Assembly (NCBI RefSeq): GCF_031085175.1
Contig: NZ_JAVHUY010000008.1
Location: 186,001-250,000, forward strand
Direction: 5' to 3'
Length of the DNA: 64,000 nucleotides
Source of the DNA: Phytohabitans maris
GTDB taxonomy: Bacteria > Actinomycetota > Actinomycetes > Mycobacteriales > Micromonosporaceae
The first letter of the stretch is position 1. Every line of letters begins with the position of its first letter. Below the pieces are notes generated by a model that ran no database searches, was not told the origin of the DNA, and worked only from the letters and a program-made list of their open reading frames with translations. A program made the translations under genes and the position numbers. Below, one piece after another: positions 35,922 to 46,563 of this stretch.

Positions 35922-36374
35922 TTACGGCACGAGGCCGAGGATCAGGGCGATGGTGCCGATCGTGGCCATGAGCAGGGCGGTGCCGGCGTGCATGCCGATC
36001 GACAGCCGGATGTCGTGCTTGCGCCAGACCAGCCAGACCGCCGGAAACATGAAGATCACCTTCGACAGTACCGTCCACGGCGCCCAGAAGTGGTACACCG
36101 AGAACAGCACCGTGTTGAGCACGGGCGCCCTCCAGCGCAGGTGGGAGATGCGGGGGAGGAGGAATCCGCGGAAGTAGAGCTCCTCGACGAGGGGGAGGGC
36201 GAACCCGGTCAGCGGAAGGCAGATCAGCATCGTGACGACCAGGCGCGAGTGTGCGTACCCGTCGAGGTAGGTGGTGGCGCTGCCGCCCGCACCCTCGAAG
36301 GGGATCCACGTGAAGAACGTGTCGAAGACGAGGTTGTCCAGTGGGGTGAGGGCGAGCGACACCACCGCCCGCAA
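35922..36374 (-). CDS. CPBP-family intramembrane protease, short form
   Basis: The 150-residue membrane protein has the CPBP (Abi/CAAX-protease) signature. LPLVEELYFRGFLLPRI (residues about 59-75) carries the Glu-Glu-x3-Arg motif. FSVYHFW near 92 supplies the first conserved His and MHAGTALL near 128 the second. Four hydrophobic segments are visible. Family members are usually 220-300 residues, so about 80 N-terminal residues with two helices seem missing. The frame opens at a TTG after an in-frame TGA near 36396. It may be an N-terminally truncated remnant or start at an unseen codon. Confidence 0.65.
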   Translation of the reverse strand: MRAVVSLALTPLDNLVFDTFFTWIPFEGAGGSATTYLDGYAHSRLVVTMLICLPLTGFALPLVEELYFRGFLLPRISHLRWRAPVLNTVLFSVYHFWAPWTVLSKVIFMFPAVWLVWRKHDIRLSIGMHAGTALLMATIGTIALILGLVP

Positions 36375-36425
36375 GAGTCGGCGCGCCGCCAGTCACGGCC
36401 CTGTCACGCCACTGACGCGGCAGTG

Positions 36426-37142
36426 CTAGGCGGCGGCCGGTACGCCGAGGCGGTCGAGCAGGTGCCGGCGCAGCGTGCCGAAGCCGGGGTCGTCCGGCGC
36501 CCTCGGGTGGGCCAGCGGCACCGGCGCGTCGTCGACGATCCGGCCGCCGTCCAGGACGAGGGTCCGGTCGGCGAGCAGCAGCGCCTCCTCGACGTCGTGG
36601 GTCACGAGCAGCGCGGCGAAGCCGTGCTCGGCGCGCAGCCGCCCGAACAGCGCCTGCATCCGCAGCCGGGTCAGCGCGTCCAGGCTGCCGAAGGGCTCGT
36701 CGAGCAGCAGCAGGTCCGGTTCGCGGACGAGCGCGCGGGCGACCGCGACCCGCTGGGACTGCCCGCCGGACAGCTCGGCCGGCCAGGCCCGCTCGCGGCC
36801 GGCCAGGCCCACCTCGGCCAGCGCCGCGGCGGTGCGGCGCCGCACGTCCGGGCCGGCCACACCGAGCGCCACGTTGTCGGAGACCCGCTTCCACGGCAGC
36901 AGGCGGTGCTCCTGGAAGACGACCGCCAGGCTGCCGCGCACCCGCCAGTCACCGGTCGCGTCCGGGTCGAGGCCGGCGAGTATCCGCAGCAGGGTGGTCT
37001 TGCCCGAGCCGCTGCCGCCGAGCAGGGCGACCACCTCGCCGGCGCCGATCGTGAGGTCGACGCCGTCCAGGACCGCCGTCTCCCCGAAGGCGCGCCGCAC
37101 CGCGGTGGCGGTGACTACGTCGCCCGCAGGCCGCGTCGCCAT
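36426..37142 (-). CDS. ssuB: Sulfonate ABC importer ATP-binding protein
   Basis: This 238-residue ATPase has Walker A LLGGSGSGKTT near residue 41, a Q-loop in AVVFQEHRLLPWKRV near 74 (the LLPW motif typical of nitrate/sulfonate/taurine ATPases), signature LSGGQSQRVAVARAL near 122, Walker B LLLLDEPFGSLDALT and the switch His in LLVTHDVEEALLL. It is the last gene of the minus-strand ssuA-ssuC-ssuB operon and overlaps ssuC by 28 bases. It powers import of aliphatic sulfonates for the plus-strand SsuD enzyme. Confidence 0.92.
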   Translation of the reverse strand: MATRPAGDVVTATAVRRAFGETAVLDGVDLTIGAGEVVALLGGSGSGKTTLLRILAGLDPDATGDWRVRGSLAVVFQEHRLLPWKRVSDNVALGVAGPDVRRRTAAALAEVGLAGRERAWPAELSGGQSQRVAVARALVREPDLLLLDEPFGSLDALTRLRMQALFGRLRAEHGFAALLVTHDVEEALLLADRTLVLDGGRIVDDAPVPLAHPRAPDDPGFGTLRRHLLDRLGVPAAA

Positions 37143-37945
37143 GTCAGCGCCCTCCTTTCCGCGATCCGGAGTACGAGGTCGGAGAGCAGGCCGAGCAGGG
37201 CGTAGACGAACAGACCCACGAGCACCACGTCGGTCTGGCTGAACTCGCGGGCCTCCATCATCAGGAAGCCGATGCCGCTCTGCGTGGCGACCGTCTCGCC
37301 GACCACCAGGCTCAGCCACGCGGCGCCGGTCGCCAGGCGCAGGCCGAGGAAGAGCGACGGCAGCGCGCCGGGCAGGATGACGTGGCGGATCCGGGCCAGC
37401 GCGCCGAGCCCGCAGGTGCGTGCGGCCTCGACGAGCCGCTCGTCGATGTCGCGGATGCCGGCGTAGAGGTTGAAGTACATCGGGAAGAAGACGCCCAGGC
37501 TCACCAGCGTGATCTTCAGCTCCTCGCCGATGCCGACCCAGATGATCAGCAGCGGTACCAGCGCGAGGTGGGGCAGCATCCGGGCCATCTGCACCGGCGG
37601 GTCCACCAGGTCGTCGCCGATCCGCAGCAGGCCGGCGACCGAGCCGAGCACCAGCGCCAGGCCGGCGCCGATGGCGAGGCCGGCGCCGGCGCGGGTCAGC
37701 GAGTCGAGCAGGTGGGTGGCGAGCGTGCCGTCCGCGGCGAGCCGCCAGCCGGTGCGCAACACCTGGCTGGGCGGGGAGAGCTTCTCCTCGGGCAGCACGC
37801 CGGTACGCGAGGAGATCTCCCAGAGCGCGACCAGCGCGACGGGCGTGGCGGCGCGCTGCCACCGCCAGCGCCGGGCCGTCCTGGGTGCCCGCGCGGGCGC
37901 CTTCCGGGTGGTGGCCGGGGGGCGTGGGGTCACCGCGGTCGTCAT
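37115..37945 (-). CDS. ssuC: Sulfonate ABC importer permease
   Basis: The 276-residue permease has a long basic, Pro-rich N terminus, then six transmembrane segments between residues 32 and 265. The cytoplasmic EAA-type loop reads EAARTCGLGALARIRHVILPGALP near residue 172 and is followed by GLRLATGAAWLSLVVGE, both characteristic of the SsuC/TauC/NrtB family. Its ATG overlaps the stop of the binding-protein gene by 4 bases. It forms the membrane channel with SsuB. The gene order SBP-permease-ATPase is intact, unlike the lost transporter genes at the scar near 32270. Confidence 0.93.
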   Translation of the reverse strand: MTTAVTPRPPATTRKAPARAPRTARRWRWQRAATPVALVALWEISSRTGVLPEEKLSPPSQVLRTGWRLAADGTLATHLLDSLTRAGAGLAIGAGLALVLGSVAGLLRIGDDLVDPPVQMARMLPHLALVPLLIIWVGIGEELKITLVSLGVFFPMYFNLYAGIRDIDERLVEAARTCGLGALARIRHVILPGALPSLFLGLRLATGAAWLSLVVGETVATQSGIGFLMMEAREFSQTDVVLVGLFVYALLGLLSDLVLRIAERRALTWRRGLRAT

Positions 37946-38901
37946 GTGAAGACCTCGGTGAACCGGGTGTCGACGCGGGCCTTGATGTCGATCGGCTCGG
38001 GGATGAGCTTCAGCTCGGCGAAGCCGTCGGCGATCGCCTGCAGCTCGTCGCCGATGGCCGGCGTGACCGGGGCGAGCGGCTTGGCGCTGCGGTCCAGGGA
38101 GCGCTTGGCCACGTCCTCGGGGATCTTCAGCTCCGGCGCGAGGACGCGGGCCCGCTCGTCGGGGTTCGCGATGCCCCACTCGGTGGTGGTGTCGAGCCTG
38201 GTGAGCAGGTCACGCACCTGGTCGGCCTTCTTCTCGACGGCTTCGGGCGCGGCGAGGATGTACTCGCGGTTGCCGGCCAGCCCGGTCGCGTCGGCGAGTA
38301 TCTTGACGCCGGGCCGCTCGGCCAGGGCGAAGTACGGGTCCCAGATGACCCAGGCGTCGACCTGCCCGGAGTCGAAGGCGGGCCGCCCCTCGGCGGGCTT
38401 GAGGTACTTGACGGTGATGTCCGCCAGGGTCATGTTGTTGGCCCGCAGCAGCTTGACCAGCAGCCAGTGCACGTTGGAGCCCTTGTTCAACGCGACCGTC
38501 CGGCCCTTGAGGTCGGCGAAGGTCGTGAACCCGCTGCTCTCCTTGACCAGCACGGCCTCGCCCTGCGGCACCTCGTCCGAGGTCGCCACGATCTTGAACT
38601 GGATCTTGCCGGCGGCGGCGAAGATGGGCGGCGCCTCGCCGGTCTCGCCGATGTCGATCGACCCCGCCTTGAGCGCCTCGGTGAGGGCCGGCCCGCTCTC
38701 GAACAGCGACCAGGTCACGCCGGGCGCCTCGTTGCGGGCCTTGAGCAGGCTCAAGCTGCCGTAACGCTGGTAGCCGACGCGCAGCGGGGCCGCCTCGCCA
38801 CCGGAGGCGTCGTCGCCACATCCGGCGAGCACACCCGCGGCGGCGATCAGGAGGGCGCCGAGAGCGGCCTGGAGACGGCGGCGACGCGCTGATCTTCCCA
38901 T
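37942..38901 (-). CDS. ssuA: Sulfonate-binding lipoprotein
   Basis: The 319-residue protein starts with a lipoprotein signal: basic MGRSARRRR, a hydrophobic core and the lipobox VLAGC with Cys near residue 28. The mature part is a type-II periplasmic binding protein of the SsuA/NrtA group, with LRVGYQRYGSLSLLKAR, ALKAGSIDIGETGEAPPIFA, DLKGRTVALNKGSNVHWLLVK near 133 and VDAWVIWDPYFA near 180. It would capture sulfonates outside the cell and hand them to SsuC. It is the first gene of its operon and has a palindrome with a CATAG/CTATG core just upstream, but no clear ribosome site. Confidence 0.92.
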   Translation of the reverse strand: MGRSARRRRLQAALGALLIAAAGVLAGCGDDASGGEAAPLRVGYQRYGSLSLLKARNEAPGVTWSLFESGPALTEALKAGSIDIGETGEAPPIFAAAGKIQFKIVATSDEVPQGEAVLVKESSGFTTFADLKGRTVALNKGSNVHWLLVKLLRANNMTLADITVKYLKPAEGRPAFDSGQVDAWVIWDPYFALAERPGVKILADATGLAGNREYILAAPEAVEKKADQVRDLLTRLDTTTEWGIANPDERARVLAPELKIPEDVAKRSLDRSAKPLAPVTPAIGDELQAIADGFAELKLIPEPIDIKARVDTRFTEVFT

Positions 38902-38906
38902 GGCCA

Positions 38907-38926
38907 CATAGTCTATTGAATCTATG
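38907..38926. promoter_or_regulatory. CATAG-N10-CTATG palindrome upstream of ssuA
   Basis: CATAG (38907-38911) and CTATG (38922-38926) are spaced by 10 bases in the only AT-rich patch upstream of ssuA, starting 6 bases before the ATG. It shares the CTAT half with the LysR-type site at 31619-31635, so one regulator could control both halves of the sulfonate system. Confidence 0.45.
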
Positions 38927-39096
38927 GGTTTAGTGGGAAGGCCCCGCGGGCGGCTGGTCGAGGCGTTCCATGGCGGCCGGCGACCACCAGGCCCGCGTCC
39001 CGTGCACGGCAACGACGGACCCGGACTGACCGGCCGCGCGGCCGACGGCACCTCCGGCGGGGGTTTGGACGGGTTTGTCGCGGGAAACCGGCGGCC

Positions 39097-40284
39097 GTGG
39101 CGCGGGCGCGGTCGGGGTGGGTCCTGCGCGGTCGCGGCGATCCACGCCGGATCTCCTACCTGGAACTCCTCTTCGACCTGGGCCTCATCGTCGCCCTCAC
39201 CCGGCTGTCCAGTCGGCTGACCGGCGATCTCGGCTGGAACCACGCGCTGGAGACCGTGGTCCTGCTCGCCGCGATCTGGTGGGTCTGGACGGTGACCGCG
39301 TACACCACCAACTGGTACGACCCGGGCCTGCCGCTGGTCCAGTTGATCGTGCTCGGTGTCATGTTCGGCGGACTGCTGATGTCGCTGGCCGTCAGCAGCG
39401 CCTTCGAGGGGCCCAACGGGTTCGCCTTCGCCGCCGCGTACGTGGGCCTGCATCTCTATCGCGGGCTCATCCTCGTCGCCGCCCTGCGGGGGCACGCGCT
39501 GCGCAGGCGGCCCATGCGCGTGCTCGTCTGGTTCTGCCTGACCGGCGTGCTGTGGCTGGTCGGCGCGTTCCTGCCCGGCCCGGCGAGGCTGGTGCTCTGG
39601 GCGGTGGCGGTCACGACGGACTTCGCGGTCGGCCTCTTCGGCTATCCGCTGCCCCGGCTGGGTCGGTCGAGCGCCGAGGAGCTGCGGGTCGGGGGCGAGC
39701 ACCTGTCAGAACGCTACCGGCAGATGTTCATCGTCACCCTGGGCGAGATCATCCTGGTCGGGGTCCGGCTGTACGGAGACCCGCCATTCGTGTCGCTGCG
39801 GACCGCGGGGGTGGTCCTGCTGTTCGTCCTGACCGTGACGATGTGGCGGACCTACATCGTCTACGTCGCCAGCCATCTCGCCATCGGAATCGACGAGGCC
39901 ACCAATCCCGGCCGGATCGGGCTGGTCGCGGCGTACGCGCATCTGGTGATGGTGGCCGGCGTGGTCCTCGTCGCGGCCGGCGGTGACATCGTCGCCCGAG
40001 ATCCCAGCGGCCCGGCCCATCCGGCGGCACTCGCCGTCGTGGTCGCCGGGCCGGTGGTGTTCCTCGCCGGCCGCGCGGCGTACGCACTGGTGGTGTTACG
40101 GGCGATGCTGTGGCGGCTGCCCATCGGCGTCGTCGTCCTGTCAGTCGCCGGCCCGATGGCCCGAGGGCTGCCGGCGATCGCGGTCGCCGCGGTCATGACC
40201 GCCGGGATGATGGCGATCGCCTTCGTCCCACACTGCGGGCGGCCGGTGTACCGCACCCGCTGGAACATCCGTACCCGCTGGTGA
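39097..40284 (+). CDS. LtrA-family (low temperature requirement A) membrane protein
   Basis: The 395-residue protein is a polytopic member of the bacterial LtrA family. It starts with a basic region, then SYLELLFDLGLIVALTRLS near residue 20, the ELFFDLxxVxAL-type signature, and about 11-12 hydrophobic segments. Also visible are WWVWTVTAYTTNWYDP near residue 60 and ERYRQMFIVTLGEIILVGV near 206, the conserved E-R-x4-I-x2-L-G-E-x-I-L motif. The biochemical role of the family is unknown; the name comes from a Listeria mutant that grows poorly in the cold. It is divergent from ssuA and starts at GTG 39097. Confidence 0.9.
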   Translation: MARARSGWVLRGRGDPRRISYLELLFDLGLIVALTRLSSRLTGDLGWNHALETVVLLAAIWWVWTVTAYTTNWYDPGLPLVQLIVLGVMFGGLLMSLAVSSAFEGPNGFAFAAAYVGLHLYRGLILVAALRGHALRRRPMRVLVWFCLTGVLWLVGAFLPGPARLVLWAVAVTTDFAVGLFGYPLPRLGRSSAEELRVGGEHLSERYRQMFIVTLGEIILVGVRLYGDPPFVSLRTAGVVLLFVLTVTMWRTYIVYVASHLAIGIDEATNPGRIGLVAAYAHLVMVAGVVLVAAGGDIVARDPSGPAHPAALAVVVAGPVVFLAGRAAYALVVLRAMLWRLPIGVVVLSVAGPMARGLPAIAVAAVMTAGMMAIAFVPHCGRPVYRTRWNIRTRW

Positions 40285-40414
40285 CGCGCACCGCGCGGCC
40301 GCGGCCCGACCAGACCAAGCGCTGGAAGTACGGTCTCCTTCCCCTACTATGGGCCGGCTCCGCTCGGGCCCATGTTCCGATGTGCCGCCACCGCCCTCGC
40401 CGCATGCTCGTGTC

Positions 40415-41170
40415 ATGGCGATCGACAAATCCCAACGTACGGCGGCGCGGGTCGCGGGATTCGTTTTGCTGCTCCTGATGGCGGCCGCGTTCTTTTCCCA
40501 GGCTTATGTCCCCTCGCACATCATCGTGGTCGACGACGTCGCGGCGACGGCGCACAACATCGTGGCGTCCGAACAGCTGTTTCGGATCGGCATCGCCGCC
40601 GACATCCTCATCTTCGCCGGCGACATCGTGATGGCCGTCGCCTTCTACGTGTTGCTCAGGCCGGTGAGTCCGGGCCTCGCCATGCTCGCACTGCTGTGGA
40701 GGACGGCGCAGTCGACCATCATGGCCATGAACGGGCTCAGCTTTCTCATGGCGTCGTCGGTCCTCAGTGGTTCCGGCGACCTGCGGGCGCTCAACGGGGA
40801 CCAGCTCCAGGAATTGGCGAACACGTACGTGGGCGCGCATACCGCCGGCTTCAACCTCGGGCTGATATTCCTCGCGCTCGGAAACGGTGTCTTCGCCTAT
40901 CTGCTGTTCACGTCGAACTATGTGCCCCGCGCACTTGCCGCGTGGGGTGTCTTCGCATACGTCGTGATGGCGGTAGGCAACCTCGCCGTCATCGTATCCG
41001 GCGCCGAGAACAGTGCCGGGGGAGTGATGGTTCATTACCTACCGGCCTTCTTCTTCGAGGTGATCGGCGGCGGATGGCTGCTGTTCAAGGGAGTACGGGC
41101 ACCGCGGCGGCCGAGCCCGCCCCCGTACGCGGACGAACCCGCCGGCGCGACCCGCGACGGGTCGGCATGA
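40415..41170 (+). CDS. DUF4386 family membrane protein
   Basis: This 251-residue protein has about seven transmembrane segments. DUF4386 marks are QRTAARVAGFVLLLLMAAAF near residue 7, FRIGIAADILIFAGDIVMAVAFYVLL near 56 and YVPRALAAWGVFAYVVMAVGN near 168. The C-terminal 30 residues are polar and Pro-rich. Its stop overlaps a possible ATG of the next gene, suggesting a two-gene operon of related membrane proteins. No function is known. Confidence 0.85.
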   Translation: MAIDKSQRTAARVAGFVLLLLMAAAFFSQAYVPSHIIVVDDVAATAHNIVASEQLFRIGIAADILIFAGDIVMAVAFYVLLRPVSPGLAMLALLWRTAQSTIMAMNGLSFLMASSVLSGSGDLRALNGDQLQELANTYVGAHTAGFNLGLIFLALGNGVFAYLLFTSNYVPRALAAWGVFAYVVMAVGNLAVIVSGAENSAGGVMVHYLPAFFFEVIGGGWLLFKGVRAPRRPSPPPYADEPAGATRDGSA

Positions 41171-41196
41171 GCCCGGCACGACCGAACGGAGTTCCG

Positions 41197-41868
41197 ATGA
41201 CCCCCCTGCGTAGGACCGCGCTCGTCGCGGGCGTGCTCTACCTGCTCACCTTCGCCTCGATCCCCACCCTCGCCCTCTACGGTCCGGTGCGCGAACCGGA
41301 CTACATCGCCGGCCCGGGCCCGGACACCGGCGTGATCTGGGGCGGCGTCCTGGAGATGATCGTGGCCCTCGCCTGCATCGGCACGGCCGTCGTGCTCTAT
41401 CCGGTGCTCAAGCGACACGACGAAGGCCTCGCGTTGGGCTTCGTCGGCGTACGGGTCCTGGAGGCCGCCACCATCGTCGCCGGCATCGTGACGTTGATGT
41501 CGGTGGTGACCCTGCGGCAGGCCGGCGTCGGACCGGAAGGGCTGGTCACCGGCCAGGCACTGATCGCCCTGCGGGACTGGACGTTCCTCCTCGGACAGGG
41601 CTTCCTCCCCGCCGTGAACGCCCTGCTCCTGGGCACCGCGCTGTACCGGTCCCGCCTCGTGCCGCGGGTCCTTCCCCTGCTCGGGCTCGCCGGTGTGCCG
41701 CTGCTGGTCACCTCCGCCGCCGCCACGATGTTCGGCCTCTGGGACCAGGTCTCGCCGGCGTCCGCGCTGCTGACCGTCCCGATCGCGCTGTGGGAGGTCT
41801 CCCTCGGCGTCTACCTCGTGGTCAACGGCTTCAAGCCCGCGCCCATCGCCACCGCCGCGGCCGCTTAG
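41197..41868 (+). CDS. DUF4386-like membrane protein
   Basis: The 223-residue protein begins MTPLRRTALVAGVLYLLTFA, the same RTA-x2-AG-x-LYL opening as other DUF4386 members. It has about six hydrophobic segments, including RLVPRVLPLLGLAGVPLLV near 152. I preferred ATG 41197, which has an ACGGAG ribosome site, over ATG 41167, which overlaps the previous stop and adds ten unlike residues. It pairs with the gene at 40415, probably as two related subunits or sequential duplicates. The role is unknown. Confidence 0.8.
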   Translation: MTPLRRTALVAGVLYLLTFASIPTLALYGPVREPDYIAGPGPDTGVIWGGVLEMIVALACIGTAVVLYPVLKRHDEGLALGFVGVRVLEAATIVAGIVTLMSVVTLRQAGVGPEGLVTGQALIALRDWTFLLGQGFLPAVNALLLGTALYRSRLVPRVLPLLGLAGVPLLVTSAAATMFGLWDQVSPASALLTVPIALWEVSLGVYLVVNGFKPAPIATAAAA

Positions 41869-41907
41869 CGTCCTGGGCACCGCGGGCGCCGCCGCTGGTC
41901 GATGGAA

Positions 41908-41942
41908 GAGCCCGGTCGATCGCTTGTGGATCGACCGGGCTC
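41908..41942. terminator. Bidirectional terminator hairpin
   Basis: GAGCCCGGTCGATC and GATCGACCGGGCTC are perfect 14-base arms around a 7-base loop, midway between the convergent DUF4386-like gene and katG. Confidence 0.75.
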
Positions 41943-41958
41943 GGCGGCTGGAGCGGGA

Positions 41959-44691
<2,733 letters not shown>

Positions 44692-44701
44692 TCAACGTAA
44701 C

Positions 44702-44723
44702 ACTTATCTGGAAGCGTTCAAGT
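44702..44723. promoter_or_regulatory. Candidate FurA operator of furA-katG
   Basis: ACTTATCTGGAAGCGTTCAAGT has complementary ends (ACTT/AAGT) and inner GAA/TTC pairing, is AT-rich compared with its surroundings and lies just upstream of furA. Placement fits autoregulation; the consensus match is by eye. Confidence 0.5.
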
Positions 44724-44768
44724 TTGTATCGACAGGTTCGGTGCCTCCACTTTCTGCCAATCTCTGGT

Positions 44769-44789
44769 TGTTGCACCTGATAGGCAACA
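44769..44789. promoter_or_regulatory. Nur-box-like palindrome before sodF
   Basis: TGTTGC and GCAACA flank ACCTGATAG. The TTGC-N9-GCAA spacing is that of the streptomycete Nur box (tTGCaa-N5-ttGCAa). It lies 90 bases upstream of the sodF start, where nickel-bound Nur represses sodF in Streptomyces. A Nur gene is not in this window. Confidence 0.6.
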
Positions 44790-44878
44790 GTGCCGTAGGA
44801 TGGCGCACATGGAGCCAGGCGGCGACTGCCGATGGTTTCTGGCCAGGCCCTCCCGATCGAATCGAGGTAACCCGCGCC

Positions 44879-45493
44879 GTGAGCGTGTATTCGCTGCCCG
44901 ATCTGCCGTACGACTACGCGGCGTTGGAGCCGCACATCAACGGTCAGATCCTGGAGCTGCATCACGACAAGCACCACGCCGCCTACGTCAAGGGGGCCAA
45001 CGACACCCTCGACCGGCTCGCCGAGGCGCGGGACAAGGGCGACTTCAGCTCGATCGTGGGGCTGGAGAAGACCCTCGCCTTCAACGTCTCCGGGCACGTG
45101 TTGCACACCCTGTACTGGCAGAACATGTCGCCGGACGGCGGCGAACGGCCCGACGGCGAGCTGGCCGAGGCGATCGTGGAGCACTTCGGTTCGTTCGAGG
45201 CGTTCCACGGCCAGATGTCCGCCGCCACCACGCTGGTGCAGGGCTCCGGGTGGGGTGTGCTGTCGTACGAGCCGGCGTCGCGGCGGCTGATCGTGGAGCA
45301 GGTCTACGACCACCACGGCAACGTGGGCGTCGGGTCGGTGCCGCTGCTGGCGTTCGACGCCTGGGAGCACGCGTACTACTTGCAGTACCGCAATGTGCGG
45401 CCGGACTTCGTCAAGGCGATGTGGGAGGTCGTCAACTGGCCCGACGTCGCCGCCCGGTACGCCGCCGCCGTGGCCGGCACGCCCGCCGGGTGA
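44879..45493 (+). CDS. sodF: Fe/Mn superoxide dismutase, SodF type
   Basis: The 204-residue enzyme closely follows the streptomycete SodF pattern ([19 protein letters not shown] at the start). Metal ligands are visible as His28 in [11 protein letters not shown], His in LHTLYWQNM near residue 80, and Asp/His in [12 protein letters not shown] near 163. It converts superoxide to peroxide in the cytoplasm and works upstream of KatG, which is divergent. GTG 44879 has GAGG ten bases before it. The stop codon overlaps a small ORF start (GTGA). The upstream Nur-box-like site suggests nickel-dependent repression, typical when a nickel SOD is also encoded in the genome. Confidence 0.94.
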   Translation: MSVYSLPDLPYDYAALEPHINGQILELHHDKHHAAYVKGANDTLDRLAEARDKGDFSSIVGLEKTLAFNVSGHVLHTLYWQNMSPDGGERPDGELAEAIVEHFGSFEAFHGQMSAATTLVQGSGWGVLSYEPASRRLIVEQVYDHHGNVGVGSVPLLAFDAWEHAYYLQYRNVRPDFVKAMWEVVNWPDVAARYAAAVAGTPAG

Positions 45494-45642
45494 CGCCCAC
45501 CGGTCCGGAGGCGGCGATCGCCGCCGTGCTGCCGGCCGCGCTGGAGCTGACCACCGCGTACGCGGCCGCGGGCGACGACCCGAGCCTGTACTGGCAGACC
45601 ATGCGGCGGGTGCTCGGCGAGTCGATGGGTGGGCCTTCGTGA
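45490..45642 (+). CDS. 50-residue ORF translationally coupled to sodF
   Basis: A GTG at 45490 overlaps the sodF stop by the GTGA arrangement, and the frame ends at TGA 45640-45642. The product starts [20 protein letters not shown] and continues with [21 protein letters not shown]. It is predicted to be two short helices joined by a GDDPS turn. The residue mix, aromatic YW and third-base GC pattern look coding. I do not recognise a family. Coupling to sodF suggests co-production with the dismutase, for example as an accessory or stability factor; that role is inference. Confidence 0.6.
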   Translation: MTPTGPEAAIAAVLPAALELTTAYAAAGDDPSLYWQTMRRVLGESMGGPS

Positions 45643-45772
45643 TAGGTTCGGCGTCGCCGTGTGTGGCCGCGACCGAGGAGGTGAGACCGATCAACGCTGT
45701 GACAGGTCGGGGCTCCCTCCCTCGCATGGCCTAGGGAGCGCCCGCAAAAGGCATCCCGAAAGGCTCGACGCT

Positions 45773-46504
45773 ATGCGCTTCACCTCCCAGACGTCGTCCG
45801 GCGGCGTCCGCGAACAGCTCTTCGCCCTCGGCGAGATTCCCGGCGTGCTGTGGACGCCGGACGGGGCCACCGACAGCCGTCCGCTGATCCTGATGGGACA
45901 CGGCGGCGGGCAGCACAAGAAGGCCCCTGGCATGGTGGCCCGCGCGCGCCGCTTCGTGACCGAGTGCGGCTTCGCGGTGGCGGCCGTCGACGTCCCCAAC
46001 CACGGCGACCGGCCCAGGGACGAGGAGTACGACCGGATCGCGACCGAAAACCAGGAGCGCGTGGACGCCGGCGAGGAGTTGGCTCCGCTGATCGCTTCCT
46101 TCCAGGCGCTCGTGGCCCGCCGGACCGTACCGGAATGGCAGGCGGTCCTGGACGCGGTCCAGGGCCTCGACCACGTCGGCGCCGGCCCGGTCGGCTACTG
46201 GGGTGTGTCGCTGGGCTGCGGGCTCGGCGTTCCGTTCGTCGCCGCCGAGTCCCGGGTCCGCGCGGCGGTGCTGGGCCTGGGCGGGGCGCTGGCGTCGGCC
46301 GAGGACGCCGCCCGGGTCACCGTTCCGGTGGAGTTCCTGGTGCAGTGGGACGACGAACGGGTGCCGCGCGCCCAGAGCCTGGCGCTGTTCGACGCCTTCG
46401 GCTCGGCCGAGAAGACGCTGCACGCCAACCCCGGCAAGCACGCGGAGATCCCGGCGTTCGAGCTGGACAGCACGGTGCGGTTCTTCACCCGGCACCTGGA
46501 CTGA
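45773..46504 (+). CDS. Alpha/beta hydrolase (dienelactone-hydrolase-like)
   Basis: This 243-residue protein has the oxyanion region ILMGHGGGQHKKAPG near residue 38, the nucleophile elbow GYWGVSLGCG near 137, an acid in LVQWDDERVP near 188 and a His in NPGKHAEIP near 221. The middle region DVPNHGDRPRDEEYDR is shared with a dead copy at 25385-25922. Family members are cytoplasmic hydrolases of small esters or lactones. ATG 45773 has AAAGG ten bases upstream. It ends 59 bases before a convergent SulP gene, with no hairpin I could define between them. Confidence 0.83.
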   Translation: MRFTSQTSSGGVREQLFALGEIPGVLWTPDGATDSRPLILMGHGGGQHKKAPGMVARARRFVTECGFAVAAVDVPNHGDRPRDEEYDRIATENQERVDAGEELAPLIASFQALVARRTVPEWQAVLDAVQGLDHVGAGPVGYWGVSLGCGLGVPFVAAESRVRAAVLGLGGALASAEDAARVTVPVEFLVQWDDERVPRAQSLALFDAFGSAEKTLHANPGKHAEIPAFELDSTVRFFTRHLD

Positions 46505-46563
46505 TACCCCCGGCCGCGACGTACCCCGCCCTCCCAGACCGCCACCCCGAGTCCGAAAGCTCT

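Noticed and set aside
38930-39145. Second Cys leader peptide upstream of ssuA.
   Set aside because: All minus-strand frames before ssuA were read; none contains RRHVDL or a terminal Cys.
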